NCBI RefSeq assembly: GCF_900455735.1
Contig: NZ_UAUI01000010.1
Span: 62,001 to 126,000 of the forward strand
Length of the DNA: 64,000 nucleotides
DNA from: Rhodococcus wratislaviensis
GTDB taxonomy: Bacteria; Actinomycetota; Actinomycetes; Mycobacteriales; Mycobacteriaceae
Reading direction: 5' to 3'
Positions 21,053-28,827 of the stretch are shown in pieces. The first letter of the stretch is position 1. Every line of letters starts with the position of its first letter. The translations under genes were made by a program, and so were the position numbers. The notes under the pieces are model-generated. The model saw only the letters and a list, made by a program, of their open reading frames with translations, was not told the origin of the DNA and did no database searches.

Positions 21053-21083
21053 ACCACAGTACCCCACTTTCCCCCACCCACAA
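21053..21083 (-). promoter_or_regulatory. mraZ promoter with MraZ-box array
   Basis: Minus-strand -35 TTGTGG (21083-21078) and -10 TACTGT (21061-21056), 16 bases apart, form the best promoter upstream of mraZ. Superimposed are boxes GTGGG (21077-21073), GTGGG (21067-21063) and GTGGT (21057-21053), each separated by five bases so that they repeat every 10 bp, with another GTGGG at 21081-21077. Tandem boxes with this spacing are the known MraZ operator, and their overlap with both promoter hexamers predicts direct autorepression. Confidence 0.8.
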
Positions 21084-21303
21084 GGTGGATAACGGCGTGT
21101 TGTCTCGCAATTTGCCCAATACTTGCTGGTCAACGCTTATTGAAGGAGGTGGGGGAAAATTCCCGACGTGATCACCGACACGGGACCGTCCGATCGGGTT
21201 CTGCCGCACACCGTCGCAAGATGCACCAAAAGCCCAGGTGAGAGCGCAACGCGAGGGGGCGACGCCCCCTCCTCGCGGTTCATCGCGGAGCGGAGGGGGG
21301 AAA

Positions 21304-21341
21304 GTGGGGAAACGGGGTGGGTGCGGGTGGGGATTCGTGGG
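21304..21341 (+). promoter_or_regulatory. Second GTGGG box array, opposite orientation (candidate)
   Basis: On the plus strand GTGGG occurs at 21317, 21327 and 21337, again with five-base spacers, plus one at 21304 out of phase. The array lies about 240 bp upstream of the mraZ operator and points away from mraZ. No plus-strand gene starts nearby. It could be a distal MraZ site, or a chance product of a G-rich stretch; the exact 10-bp phase is what argues for a site. Confidence 0.35.
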
Positions 21342-21418
21342 CGGAAGCGTTCACTGGCCCCACCGGATCGACCCTGGCCTACCGCACCCGGGCGTCCCCG
21401 CACCGGGCCCGGACACAG

Positions 21419-21455
21419 CAGTGGCGGCGTGACATCACATGCCACGCCGCCACTG
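21419..21455 (-). terminator. Hairpin terminator after DUF3040 gene
   Basis: A perfect 13-bp inverted repeat (arms 21419-21431 and 21443-21455, 11-base loop) starts about 20 bases beyond the stop of the DUF3040 gene. There is no T-tract, which is common for actinobacterial terminators. It also separates that gene from the mraZ control region. Confidence 0.6.
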
Positions 21456-21475
21456 GTGCTACTGAGCGGGTCGTA

Positions 21476-21904
21476 CTACTCCTGCTCGAATCTCTTCTTG
21501 AAGCGGTCTTCCATTCGCGACGAGAATCCGCCACTCTTGCGCCCGCTTCGGGGCTTACCGCGTTCGGCACGGCCGGTGTCACCTTGCGTGGTCGAGCCAC
21601 CACGAGAGGACTGTCCGGACTTGCTCTTTCCTCCACCCCACAGGAGGAGGACTCCGGCACCGAACATGACGATGAAGCCGATCAGGCTGATGACGGGGAA
21701 ACCGCCCGGCTTGATCGGAAGGGCGACGCCGGCGATCAGCAGGACCAGCCCCAGAACGAACAGGGCCACCGCCTGCAATCGACGACGACTCGATGCCGCA
21801 CGCATGCGACCGCCTCGCACAGTGGAGGCGAACTTGGGATCCTCGGCGTAGAGAGCGCTCTCGATCTGGTCGAGCATGCGCTGCTCGTGCTCGGAGAGTG
21901 GCAC
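21476..21904 (-). CDS. DUF3040 membrane protein (Rv2169c-like)
   Basis: 142 residues. N-terminal conserved DUF3040 motif PLSEHEQRMLDQIESALYAE, two hydrophobic segments (about residues 44-62 and 68-90) and a basic Gly/Ser/Arg-rich tail. Rv2169c of M. tuberculosis has the same architecture and position just upstream of mraZ. Function unknown. GTG start with GGGAGG directly upstream; an AT-rich stretch about 85 bases before it (TATTAT at 21995-21990) may hold the promoter. Confidence 0.85.
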   Translation of the reverse strand: MPLSEHEQRMLDQIESALYAEDPKFASTVRGGRMRAASSRRRLQAVALFVLGLVLLIAGVALPIKPGGFPVISLIGFIVMFGAGVLLLWGGGKSKSGQSSRGGSTTQGDTGRAERGKPRSGRKSGGFSSRMEDRFKKRFEQE

Positions 21905-22136
21905 GGTACCTCCCCCGGCACTGGAGTGTTGGCCACCGCCTCACGGTGCGAGACGGTGGGTAACCGACTTTGGCGGCTACCTAGATTTAATAATACGAGC
22001 AGTTCGATCCCCGTACCACCTACTCCACGTACGAGTTCCCTGCCAACCTTACGGACTCCCGCACCGAACCCCGTTCGGGGCACCGCAATGTCGCGGTCGC
22101 CTCACCGTTTTCCCGCCGTTTCCGGTCCGTCGCCGG

Positions 22137-22601
22137 CTACGACGCCCGCAGATCGAGACCTGCGCCACGTCCGATGTGATCTTCGACGGCCTGGAGAAAG
22201 CGCCCGACCTCGACGAAGAACTCGTCGGCCTCGAGATCGGTGAGGGTTCGCGACATTCCCGCCTCGATCGCGGCGCGGGTGGCCGAGTGACCGGCGAAGT
22301 AGTCGGCCCAGTTCACGAATTCCGGCGCCGCGTCGGCCATGAGAACCCAGGCGTTACGCGTTCGTGTCCGTCTGCTCCCCGCCGCAGCCCCCTCGACGGC
22401 GGCCAGCACTGCGCCCGCGCCGCGGAGTGCGGCCAGATACGCACTGTGGAATCGATCCGCCGGCCCACCGGCCCCCACCGATTGCGCGAGGAGCGCGTCG
22501 GCGCGATCGAGCAGCACCGAACCCCGCCTGGACGCCGGGTTGCGTACGTCACCCGGTCGGCGCGAGTTCCCAGAGGTCGGTCCCGTGACCGGATTCGTCA
22601 T
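22137..22601 (-). CDS. SAV_6107-type HEPN domain protein
   Basis: About 154 residues, all-helical by appearance, with RGSVLLDRADALLAQS near the N-terminus and an HEPN-like helical region containing RFHSAYLAALRGAGAVLAA. This resembles the actinobacterial SAV_6107-like HEPN family, whose members are small cytosolic proteins of unknown role; HEPN domains are often RNases but the usual R-X4-6-H catalytic motif is not obvious here. ATG at 22601 is chosen; the GTG one codon upstream is better spaced from GGAGG and equally possible. Divergent from the GNAT gene. Confidence 0.65.
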   Translation of the reverse strand: MTNPVTGPTSGNSRRPGDVRNPASRRGSVLLDRADALLAQSVGAGGPADRFHSAYLAALRGAGAVLAAVEGAAAGSRRTRTRNAWVLMADAAPEFVNWADYFAGHSATRAAIEAGMSRTLTDLEADEFFVEVGRFLQAVEDHIGRGAGLDLRAS

Positions 22602-22774
22602 CACTTCGAACACCTCCAAAACCCCGGTGCAACCACCCCGCCGGGCGTAGTCAGGTCGTGAGTTCGGGGGCCGGCGATGCTCGCTTCCCTCGAGCATCGC
22701 CGGATCCCCGCTATCGAACATGCGTTCGACCTATTCAATATAGCTGGACCCACCGACACGTCGTCAAGAGAAAG

Positions 22775-23386
22775 GTGAGACCGGTCGACACGAACGCTGA
22801 CCAGACTCCGCTCGTGGTCGAACTCTCGGCCGCCGAGTTCCGCGACCGCCTGCACGAGGCGCTGTCGATCTACGTCGCCGCCATGGGCTATCCCCACGGC
22901 ACCGAATACCACCGGGCGCCGATGTGGAACGAGCACCTGCAGCGATCGGGGTGGCGTGGCGTCGGCGCGCTCGTCCCGGCCGGTGACGGATCCGCCGACA
23001 ACGCGGCCGACCGCCTCGTCGCCGTCGCCTACGGCTACCGCGGGGCGCCCGAACAGTGGTGGCATCAGCAGGTCCGTTCCGGCCTGCGCCACACGGGATG
23101 GACCCGGGACCAGATCGACGTGATCCTCGGCAACTATTTCGAACTCACCGAACTCCACGTCCACCCGGACGCCCAGGGACACCGGCTCGGCGAGACCCTG
23201 CTGCTCCGCCTCCTCGCACGCAGGCCGGAACGCGGGGTGCTGCTCTCCACCCCGGAAGTGGCGGACGAGGACAACCGCGCGTGGCGGCTGTACCGGCGCC
23301 TCGGCTTCAGAGATGTCCTGCGCCACTTCCGGTTCGCCGGGGACAACCGGCCATTCGCCGTGCTGGGACGCGGGCTTCCCCTGTGA
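22775..23386 (+). CDS. GNAT family N-acetyltransferase (Rv2170-like)
   Basis: Transfers an acetyl group from acetyl-CoA to an unknown amine. The acetyl-CoA loop is in LTELHVHPDAQGHRLGETLLLRLL and the C-terminal strand in NRAWRLYRRLGFRDVLRHF. About 204 residues from the GTG at 22775, which follows AAGAGAAAG; Rv2170 of M. tuberculosis holds the same position before lppM. It overlaps the next gene crtO as GTGA, so an acetyltransferase heads what looks like a carotenoid transcript. Confidence 0.85.
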   Translation: MRPVDTNADQTPLVVELSAAEFRDRLHEALSIYVAAMGYPHGTEYHRAPMWNEHLQRSGWRGVGALVPAGDGSADNAADRLVAVAYGYRGAPEQWWHQQVRSGLRHTGWTRDQIDVILGNYFELTELHVHPDAQGHRLGETLLLRLLARRPERGVLLSTPEVADEDNRAWRLYRRLGFRDVLRHFRFAGDNRPFAVLGRGLPL

Positions 23387-24957
23387 TCGACGCCGTGGTG
23401 GTGGGGTCGGGGCACAACGCCCTCGTGTCGGCGTGTTACCTCGCGCGGTCCGGGTGGTCGGTCGAGGTGATCGAACGCGACACCGTGCTCGGCGGCGCGG
23501 TGTCCACGGTGGAACGCTTCCCCGGGTACAAGGTCGATCGCGGGTCGTCCGCGCACATCATGGTCCGCCACACAGGGATCGTCGAGGAACTCGACCTCGG
23601 CGCGCACGGCCTGCGGTACCTCGACTGCGATCCGTGGGCGTTCGCCCCCGCCCCCACGGGTACGGATCGGCCGGGGATCGTGTTCCGCCGCAGCCTCGAA
23701 CAGACGTGCCGGTCCATCGAGGAGTCCTGCGGCGCCGCCGATGCCGACGCGTACCGCCGGTTCGTGTCGGTGTGGGGTCCGCGCAGCGCACGCGTCATGC
23801 GCGCGTTCTCGAAACCGCCGACCGGTCCCGCGCTGCTCTCGTCGTTCTGGGGGCTCGACACGGGCGGCGGCGGCAGCGACCTGTCCCGGCAGTTCCTCGG
23901 TTCGGGCGACGCACTGCTCGACGAGTACTTCGACGACGAGCGTCTGAAGGCCGCCCTCGCGTGGTTCGGCGCCCAGTCCGGCCCGCCGATGTCGGAGCCG
24001 GGGACGGCGCCGATGGTCGGATTCGCGGCCCTGATGCACACCGTTCCGCCCGGCCGCGCCGTCGGCGGCAGCGGAGCCCTGACCGCGGCTCTCGCCGCGC
24101 GGCTGCGGGCCGACTCGGGGACCGTCTCGCTCGGCGACTCGGTGGTATCCCTGAGCCGCGACGGCGACTCCTGGACGACGCGGACGTCGTCCGGCCGGGA
24201 GATCCGCTCACGGGCGGTGATCGCGGGGTGTCACGTGCTGACCACCCTCGGCCTGCTCGAGCGCGGTGGGTACGACGCGCAGACCCTCGACCGGTGGCGT
24301 CGCCGCATCCGCGTCGGCCCGGGTATCGGGATGGTGGTGCGGCTGGCCACCGACGCCCTCCCCGACTATCCGAGTGCGCCCGACGCCTCGGTCACTCACG
24401 GCCTCCAGCTGCTGGTCTCGGATCGCGCGCACCTGCGGCTCGCGCACGGCGCGGCGCTCGCCGGGGAACTCCCACCGCGGCCGGCGGTGCTGGGAATGAG
24501 CTTCAGTGGCCTCGACCCCACCATCGCACCGGAGGGGAGGCACCAGGTGACCCTGTGGTCGCAGTGGCAGCCGTATCGGCTGACCGGCGGCCGGCACTGG
24601 AGCGACCTCGCCGGGCCGGAGGCCGATCGGATCGTCGCGGAGATCGACGCGCTGGCACCCGGTTTCGGTGAGTCCGTCCTCGACCGGCACGTGCAGTCAC
24701 CGCAGGACCTCGAAGCCGAGATGGGGTTGCTCGGCGGCAACGTCATGCACGTCGAGATGTCGCTCGACCAGATGATGATGTGGCGTCCCCTTCCCGAGCT
24801 CTCGGGGCACCGGGTTCCGGGCGCCGACCGCCTGTACCTCACCGGCGCCTCGACCCACCCGGGCGGTGGGGTGTCCGGCGCGAGCGGCCGGAGCGCCGCG
24901 CGCATCGCGCTCCACGACGACCGCCGGGGCCTGGGACGCCTGCGGCGACGGCGATGA
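23383..24957 (+). CDS. crtO: CrtO-type beta-carotene ketolase
   Basis: FAD-dependent ketolase of the phytoene-desaturase superfamily that introduces the 4-keto group on beta-ionone rings. The dinucleotide fold is at the N-terminus (DAVVVGSGHNALVSACYLA), with the FAD C-terminal motif LTGASTHPGGGVSGASG. From memory the sequence is very close to the biochemically characterised CrtO of Rhodococcus erythropolis, including VERFPGYKVDRGSSAH. 524 residues from the GTG that overlaps the acetyltransferase stop as GTGA. Its stop overlaps the next start as ATGA. Product predicted to be keto-gamma-carotene or canthaxanthin-type pigments. Confidence 0.92.
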   Translation: MIDAVVVGSGHNALVSACYLARSGWSVEVIERDTVLGGAVSTVERFPGYKVDRGSSAHIMVRHTGIVEELDLGAHGLRYLDCDPWAFAPAPTGTDRPGIVFRRSLEQTCRSIEESCGAADADAYRRFVSVWGPRSARVMRAFSKPPTGPALLSSFWGLDTGGGGSDLSRQFLGSGDALLDEYFDDERLKAALAWFGAQSGPPMSEPGTAPMVGFAALMHTVPPGRAVGGSGALTAALAARLRADSGTVSLGDSVVSLSRDGDSWTTRTSSGREIRSRAVIAGCHVLTTLGLLERGGYDAQTLDRWRRRIRVGPGIGMVVRLATDALPDYPSAPDASVTHGLQLLVSDRAHLRLAHGAALAGELPPRPAVLGMSFSGLDPTIAPEGRHQVTLWSQWQPYRLTGGRHWSDLAGPEADRIVAEIDALAPGFGESVLDRHVQSPQDLEAEMGLLGGNVMHVEMSLDQMMMWRPLPELSGHRVPGADRLYLTGASTHPGGGVSGASGRSAARIALHDDRRGLGRLRRRR

Positions 24958-25766
24958 CCTCCCGCCTGCCCCTGTTTCTCGCGGGCGCGGCGATCGCGGC
25001 GCAGATCGTCTACCCGCTGGTGCACGGCGGGACCCGCGACGTCGTCACCGTGCTCGTGGTCGCGCTGCTCGCCGCGGCGTCCGTCACCCACGCGGCCGTG
25101 ACCCGGGGTGCCCGCTGGACGGTGGGACTGGTGCTCGTCACCGCGGGGCTCGGTCTGTGCTCCGAGGTCGCCGGCACGGCCACCGGCTTCCCCTACGGCT
25201 GCTACGACTACAGCGTCGACCGGCTCGGGCCTGCTCTCGCGGGGGTTCCTCTGGTGGTGCCGTTCGCCTGGACGGCCGGGTTCTATCCGGTGTGGTGCGT
25301 GGCGTCCGTGCTCGCGCGCGGCCCGCGTCGACGGCTGACGCGGATCGCGCTGACGACGATCGGTGTCGTCGGCTGGGACCTGTACCTCGACCCGCAGATG
25401 GTCGCGGACGGGCAGTGGCGCTGGTGTGTCGCCGAAGCCGGCCTGCCCGGTATCGAGCACATTCCGCTGACGAACTACGCCGGGTGGTTCGTCGTCGCGG
25501 CCGTGATGGCCGTCGCCGTGGACCGGATCGACCGTCGATTCGACGCCGGGGCGCGGCACCCTGACGGTGTCCCGATCGGGTTGTTCCTGTGGACGTGGCT
25601 CGGTTCGGCGCTGGCCCACTCGGTGTTCCTCGGCGCACCTGAGTTGCGGTATTCCGCGATCTACGGGTGGTTGGCGATGGGAATCCTGGGAGTTCCGCTG
25701 CTCGTGTCGCTGCTTCGGCCGCGCGCCCGGCGACCCGGGACCCACGACACGCACCCTCACGCCTGA
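24954..25766 (+). CDS. cruF: CruF-type carotenoid 1',2'-hydratase (DUF422)
   Basis: Membrane protein of 270 residues with about seven hydrophobic segments. Conserved DUF422 elements include TGFPYGCYDYS, GWDLYLDPQMVADGQWRW and TNYAGWFVVA. CruF proteins add water at the psi end of gamma-carotene to give the 1'-hydroxy compound that is then glycosylated. Starts with ATG overlapping crtO as ATGA, and a glycosyltransferase follows two genes later, which fits a hydroxylate-then-glycosylate route. The hydratase role is from family knowledge. Confidence 0.82.
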   Translation: MTSRLPLFLAGAAIAAQIVYPLVHGGTRDVVTVLVVALLAAASVTHAAVTRGARWTVGLVLVTAGLGLCSEVAGTATGFPYGCYDYSVDRLGPALAGVPLVVPFAWTAGFYPVWCVASVLARGPRRRLTRIALTTIGVVGWDLYLDPQMVADGQWRWCVAEAGLPGIEHIPLTNYAGWFVVAAVMAVAVDRIDRRFDAGARHPDGVPIGLFLWTWLGSALAHSVFLGAPELRYSAIYGWLAMGILGVPLLVSLLRPRARRPGTHDTHPHA

Positions 25767-25797
25767 CACCGATCCACTCCCCTGGCACGATACGACT

Positions 25798-26511
25798 GTG
25801 CAGCCGCCCTCAGTTCCGACCTCGACCCGCTCGCGGAGGGCTTTGTCCCTCGCGGCCCTCGGCCTCCTCCTCGTGCCCCTCCTCGCGGGATGCCTGCGGG
25901 TTCAGGTGTCGATGGGTGTGTCCGCCGACGACCGGGTGTCCGGCCAGATCGTGGCCGCCGCCGTGCCGGCGAACGATCAGGACAAGGGCCCGCAACTCAC
26001 TCCGCCCGACTCGCTGTCGGGCAAGGTGCGCGTCCAGGAGTACAAGAAGGACGGGTACGTCGGCAGCCAGGCGTTCTTCAGCGACCTCACGTTCGGCGAC
26101 GTGCAACAGCTCGGCACCATGTCGGAGCAGGCGAACGGAAGTTTCCAGATCTCGCTCCAGCGGACCGGCGATCTCGTGACCCTCGACGGGAAGGCCGATC
26201 TCAGCTCGGTGCCCGCCCAGGGCACGGACGTGCAGTTCACGATCGCCTTCCCGGCGCGGGTCGCCACCACCAACGGCACCCGCGAGGGCGACTCCATCGT
26301 GTCGTGGAAACTTCCCGCCGGCGACACCTCGACGATCCGCGCCGAGGTGCGCTACTCGGACCCGAGCACCCGCAGCTTCGCGGGCTGGGCGGGCATCATG
26401 GCCGGCGTGACGCTGGGTGTCGCCGTGATCGTCGGTGCGCTGGCCTGGATGGCCCGCAACAAAGATCCGGTGATCGGCAGCGGTCGCGGACGGGACCGCT
26501 CGGAGGTGTGA
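25798..26511 (+). CDS. lppM: LppM-like lipoprotein (DUF3153)
   Basis: Signal peptide with lipobox LLAGC (Cys32), a beta-rich extracytoplasmic domain (about 35-205) and a C-terminal membrane segment (about 197-222), then a basic tail. This is the architecture of M. tuberculosis LppM (Rv2171), reported to affect lipomannan-type lipoglycans and phagosome trafficking. 237 residues from GTG; no Shine-Dalgarno is visible. Its gene is wedged between cruF and the glycosyltransferase, keeping the order seen in M. tuberculosis relative to GNAT and metF. Confidence 0.85.
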   Translation: MQPPSVPTSTRSRRALSLAALGLLLVPLLAGCLRVQVSMGVSADDRVSGQIVAAAVPANDQDKGPQLTPPDSLSGKVRVQEYKKDGYVGSQAFFSDLTFGDVQQLGTMSEQANGSFQISLQRTGDLVTLDGKADLSSVPAQGTDVQFTIAFPARVATTNGTREGDSIVSWKLPAGDTSTIRAEVRYSDPSTRSFAGWAGIMAGVTLGVAVIVGALAWMARNKDPVIGSGRGRDRSEV

Positions 26512-27668
26512 CCTCTCCGCCGATCGAGCGGGTCGTCCGGATCGGCTCCCTGATCTCGGTTCTCGGTCTCGCCACCACCGTCGCCAACCTGTGCCGCGCC
26601 CCGCGGCTCCCCACGGCGGCCCGCCCGATCACCGAACCGGTCACGGTGTGCATTCCGGCCCGGGACGAGCGTGACCGGTTGCCGAACCTGATCGACGAAC
26701 TGCGAGAACAGCGGGGCGTCGACGATCTGCGGGTGTTCGTTTACGACGACGCCTCCGCGGACGGGACGGCCGACGTCGCCGAAGCCGCGTGTGGCGCGGA
26801 CTCCCGCTTCTCCGTGGTGCGGGGAACCGCGGAACCGCCGCCGGGCTGGGTGGGCAAACCCGCGGCCTGCCATCGGGTGAGTGAGCACGCCTTCGCACAG
26901 GGCCGCGGTGACGGCGGGATACTCGTGTTCCTCGACGCCGATGTGCGGTTGCGTCCGGGCGCACTGAACGCCGCCTGCGCCGCGCTGCGCGAGTCCGAAG
27001 CGGCGCTGGTCTGCCCGTGGCCGTTCCAGCAGACGGGGTCGCTGACGGAGGTCCTGGTGCAGCCGCTGCTCGCGTGGTCGTGGGCGGCGACACTGCCCGT
27101 CGGCGCGGCCAACCGGTCGCGGCGCCCGTCGACGGCCGTGGCGTGCGGGCAGTTCATGGTCTTCGACTCCGTCGCGTACCTCGGCGTCGGGGGTCACCGG
27201 GCCGTCGCGGACAGCCTGACCGAGGACCTCGACATCGCGCGCCTGCTCCGTACGCGCGGTCACGCGACCACACTGGTCGTGGCGGGCCGGTCGGCGTCGT
27301 GCCGGATGTACGAGGACGCCGATGCGCTGCGCCGCGGTTACGACCGCTGGCTGTGGACGGCATTCGGCTCCCGCCTCGGTACCGTGGCGGTTCTCGGTGC
27401 GGCAAGTGTGGCGTTCGCCGTGCCGCCGGTCGCGTTCGCGGCCGGACGGGGACGCGTGCGCCGGTGGGGTGCGGTGGGGTATCTCGCGGCCACGACGTCC
27501 CGTCTGTGCGCTCGGGCACTCGAACGTGGTGACCGACTCACCGTCGCCGACGTGGCCGGTGCGGTCGTGCATCCGCTGTCCGTCGCCGCGGTGACGGCAC
27601 TGACGGTGTCGTCACACCGCAATCGCCGCCGCGGGCGCACCCGGTGGAAGGGGCGGACGCTCAGCTGA
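26508..27668 (+). CDS. GT2 family glycosyltransferase, probably carotenoid glycosyltransferase
   Basis: 386 residues. One N-terminal hydrophobic segment, then a GT-A domain with VTVCIPARDERDRLPNLI, DDASADGT, FLDADVRLRPGAL (DxD) and a QxxRW-like region near GYDRWLW; hydrophobic segments near the C-terminus. It resembles CruC-type glycosyltransferases that add glucose to 1'-hydroxy carotenoids, and the cruF gene nearby supports this, but the acceptor is inferred. GTG overlaps the lppM stop as GTGA. Its end overlaps the convergent metF end by eight bases. Confidence 0.75.
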   Translation: MTSPPIERVVRIGSLISVLGLATTVANLCRAPRLPTAARPITEPVTVCIPARDERDRLPNLIDELREQRGVDDLRVFVYDDASADGTADVAEAACGADSRFSVVRGTAEPPPGWVGKPAACHRVSEHAFAQGRGDGGILVFLDADVRLRPGALNAACAALRESEAALVCPWPFQQTGSLTEVLVQPLLAWSWAATLPVGAANRSRRPSTAVACGQFMVFDSVAYLGVGGHRAVADSLTEDLDIARLLRTRGHATTLVVAGRSASCRMYEDADALRRGYDRWLWTAFGSRLGTVAVLGAASVAFAVPPVAFAAGRGRVRRWGAVGYLAATTSRLCARALERGDRLTVADVAGAVVHPLSVAAVTALTVSSHRNRRRGRTRWKGRTLS

Positions 27669-28668
27669 CCCGCGCCGAGGTGACCGGGGCGGGATCCGCC
27701 ACACCCGAACCGACCTTGTCGCCGAGCCGGGCCAGGACCTCGCTGGTGGCGCGCGCGAAGTTGAGCGTGATGAAGTGCAGGCCGGGTGCACCCTCCGCGA
27801 TGAGTCGTTCACTCATCTCGGTGGCGACGTCGATGCCGATCTCGCGCACGGCGGCGCGGTTCTCCTCGGGACCGTCCCCGGCGGCCGTGGCCAGACGCTT
27901 CTCGAGGTGCGCCGGGAGACTCGACCCCGACAGTTCGAGCACGCGGCGGACCGACCGCAGCGACGTGATCGGCATGATCTCCGGAATGATCGGCTTGGCG
28001 CCCTGTTCGGGGTCGTACGCCGACACGCGGTCGCGCAGCCGCAGGTAGTCGTCGACGTCGAAGAACATCTGGGTGATCGAGTACTCGGCGCCGGCCCGCA
28101 GCTTCGACACCAGGTACCGGGTGTCGTGCGCGAGATCGGGCGCGCGGTAGTGGCCCTCCGGGAACGACGCGACGCCGACATGGAAGTCGCCGAGGTCGCG
28201 GACGAGCCGGACGAGTTCCTCGGCGTACTCGACGCCGTCCGGATGCTTCTCCCATTCGCCCAGCGGGTCGCCGGGCGGGTCGCCGCGCAGGACCAGGATG
28301 TTGCTGATTCCGCGGTCGGCGTAGGCGCCGACCATCGACCGCAGTTCGTCGACGCTGTGCGACACGGCCGTGAGGTGCGCGACCGGCAGGAGGGTGGTCT
28401 CCTCGGCGAGCTGGCCGGTGACGCGGACCGTACGGTCCCGCGTCGAGCCGCCCGCACCGTAGGTCATGGACACGAAGGCCGGACCCAGCCGCTCGAACTC
28501 CCGGACGGCACGCCACAGCCGAGCCTCGGCGGCCTCGTCACGCGGCGGCGAGAACTCGACGGAAAAGGGGACCCGGCCGTCGCTGGACGACCGGATCCGG
28601 TCGACGATGGACGGAGTGCGGGTCACCCAACCTTCGCTGGCCCGCCCCCTGACGGAATCGAATGTCAC
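27661..28668 (-). CDS. Methylenetetrahydrofolate reductase family protein (Rv2172c-like)
   Basis: TIM-barrel reductase that converts 5,10-methylene-THF to 5-methyl-THF for methionine synthesis. Motifs: FSVEFSPPRDEAAEARLW, SMTYGAGGSTRDRT, ILVLRGDPPGD, SITQMFFDVDDYLRLRDRV and IIPEIMPITS. 335 residues. It corresponds in position to Rv2172c; mycobacterial homologues of this branch have been reported to lack flavin and be monomeric. The GTG start has a TATGCT hexamer six bases upstream and no Shine-Dalgarno, suggesting leaderless translation. Faces away from crtE. Confidence 0.88.
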   Translation of the reverse strand: MTFDSVRGRASEGWVTRTPSIVDRIRSSSDGRVPFSVEFSPPRDEAAEARLWRAVREFERLGPAFVSMTYGAGGSTRDRTVRVTGQLAEETTLLPVAHLTAVSHSVDELRSMVGAYADRGISNILVLRGDPPGDPLGEWEKHPDGVEYAEELVRLVRDLGDFHVGVASFPEGHYRAPDLAHDTRYLVSKLRAGAEYSITQMFFDVDDYLRLRDRVSAYDPEQGAKPIIPEIMPITSLRSVRRVLELSGSSLPAHLEKRLATAAGDGPEENRAAVREIGIDVATEMSERLIAEGAPGLHFITLNFARATSEVLARLGDKVGSGVADPAPVTSARVS

Positions 28669-28674
28669 GCATCC

Positions 28675-28680
28675 AGCATA
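28675..28680 (-). promoter_or_regulatory. -10 element of metF (predicted leaderless)
   Basis: TATGCT on the minus strand, exactly six bases before the GTG start codon and with no ribosome-binding site between, so transcription should start at the start codon. Confidence 0.55.
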
Positions 28681-28827
28681 GGTAGTGCCCGGGGCAATGC
28701 ACCCACTGCGTCTGCACGGGCGGCGGGATCCGGGTATCCGGCCACCCGGGAGAGCGCCCACTATGGTGGTGTCGACGCCTGTCGCCGGTCTCGGCGCGCA
28801 CGCGAGAATTCGATCCTGGAGGCAACA

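Noticed and set aside
21294-21345. G-quadruplex-like G-rich tract
   Set aside because: G-runs are common in this GC-rich genome; the ordered GTGGG spacing is a more specific explanation, so no quadruplex is claimed.
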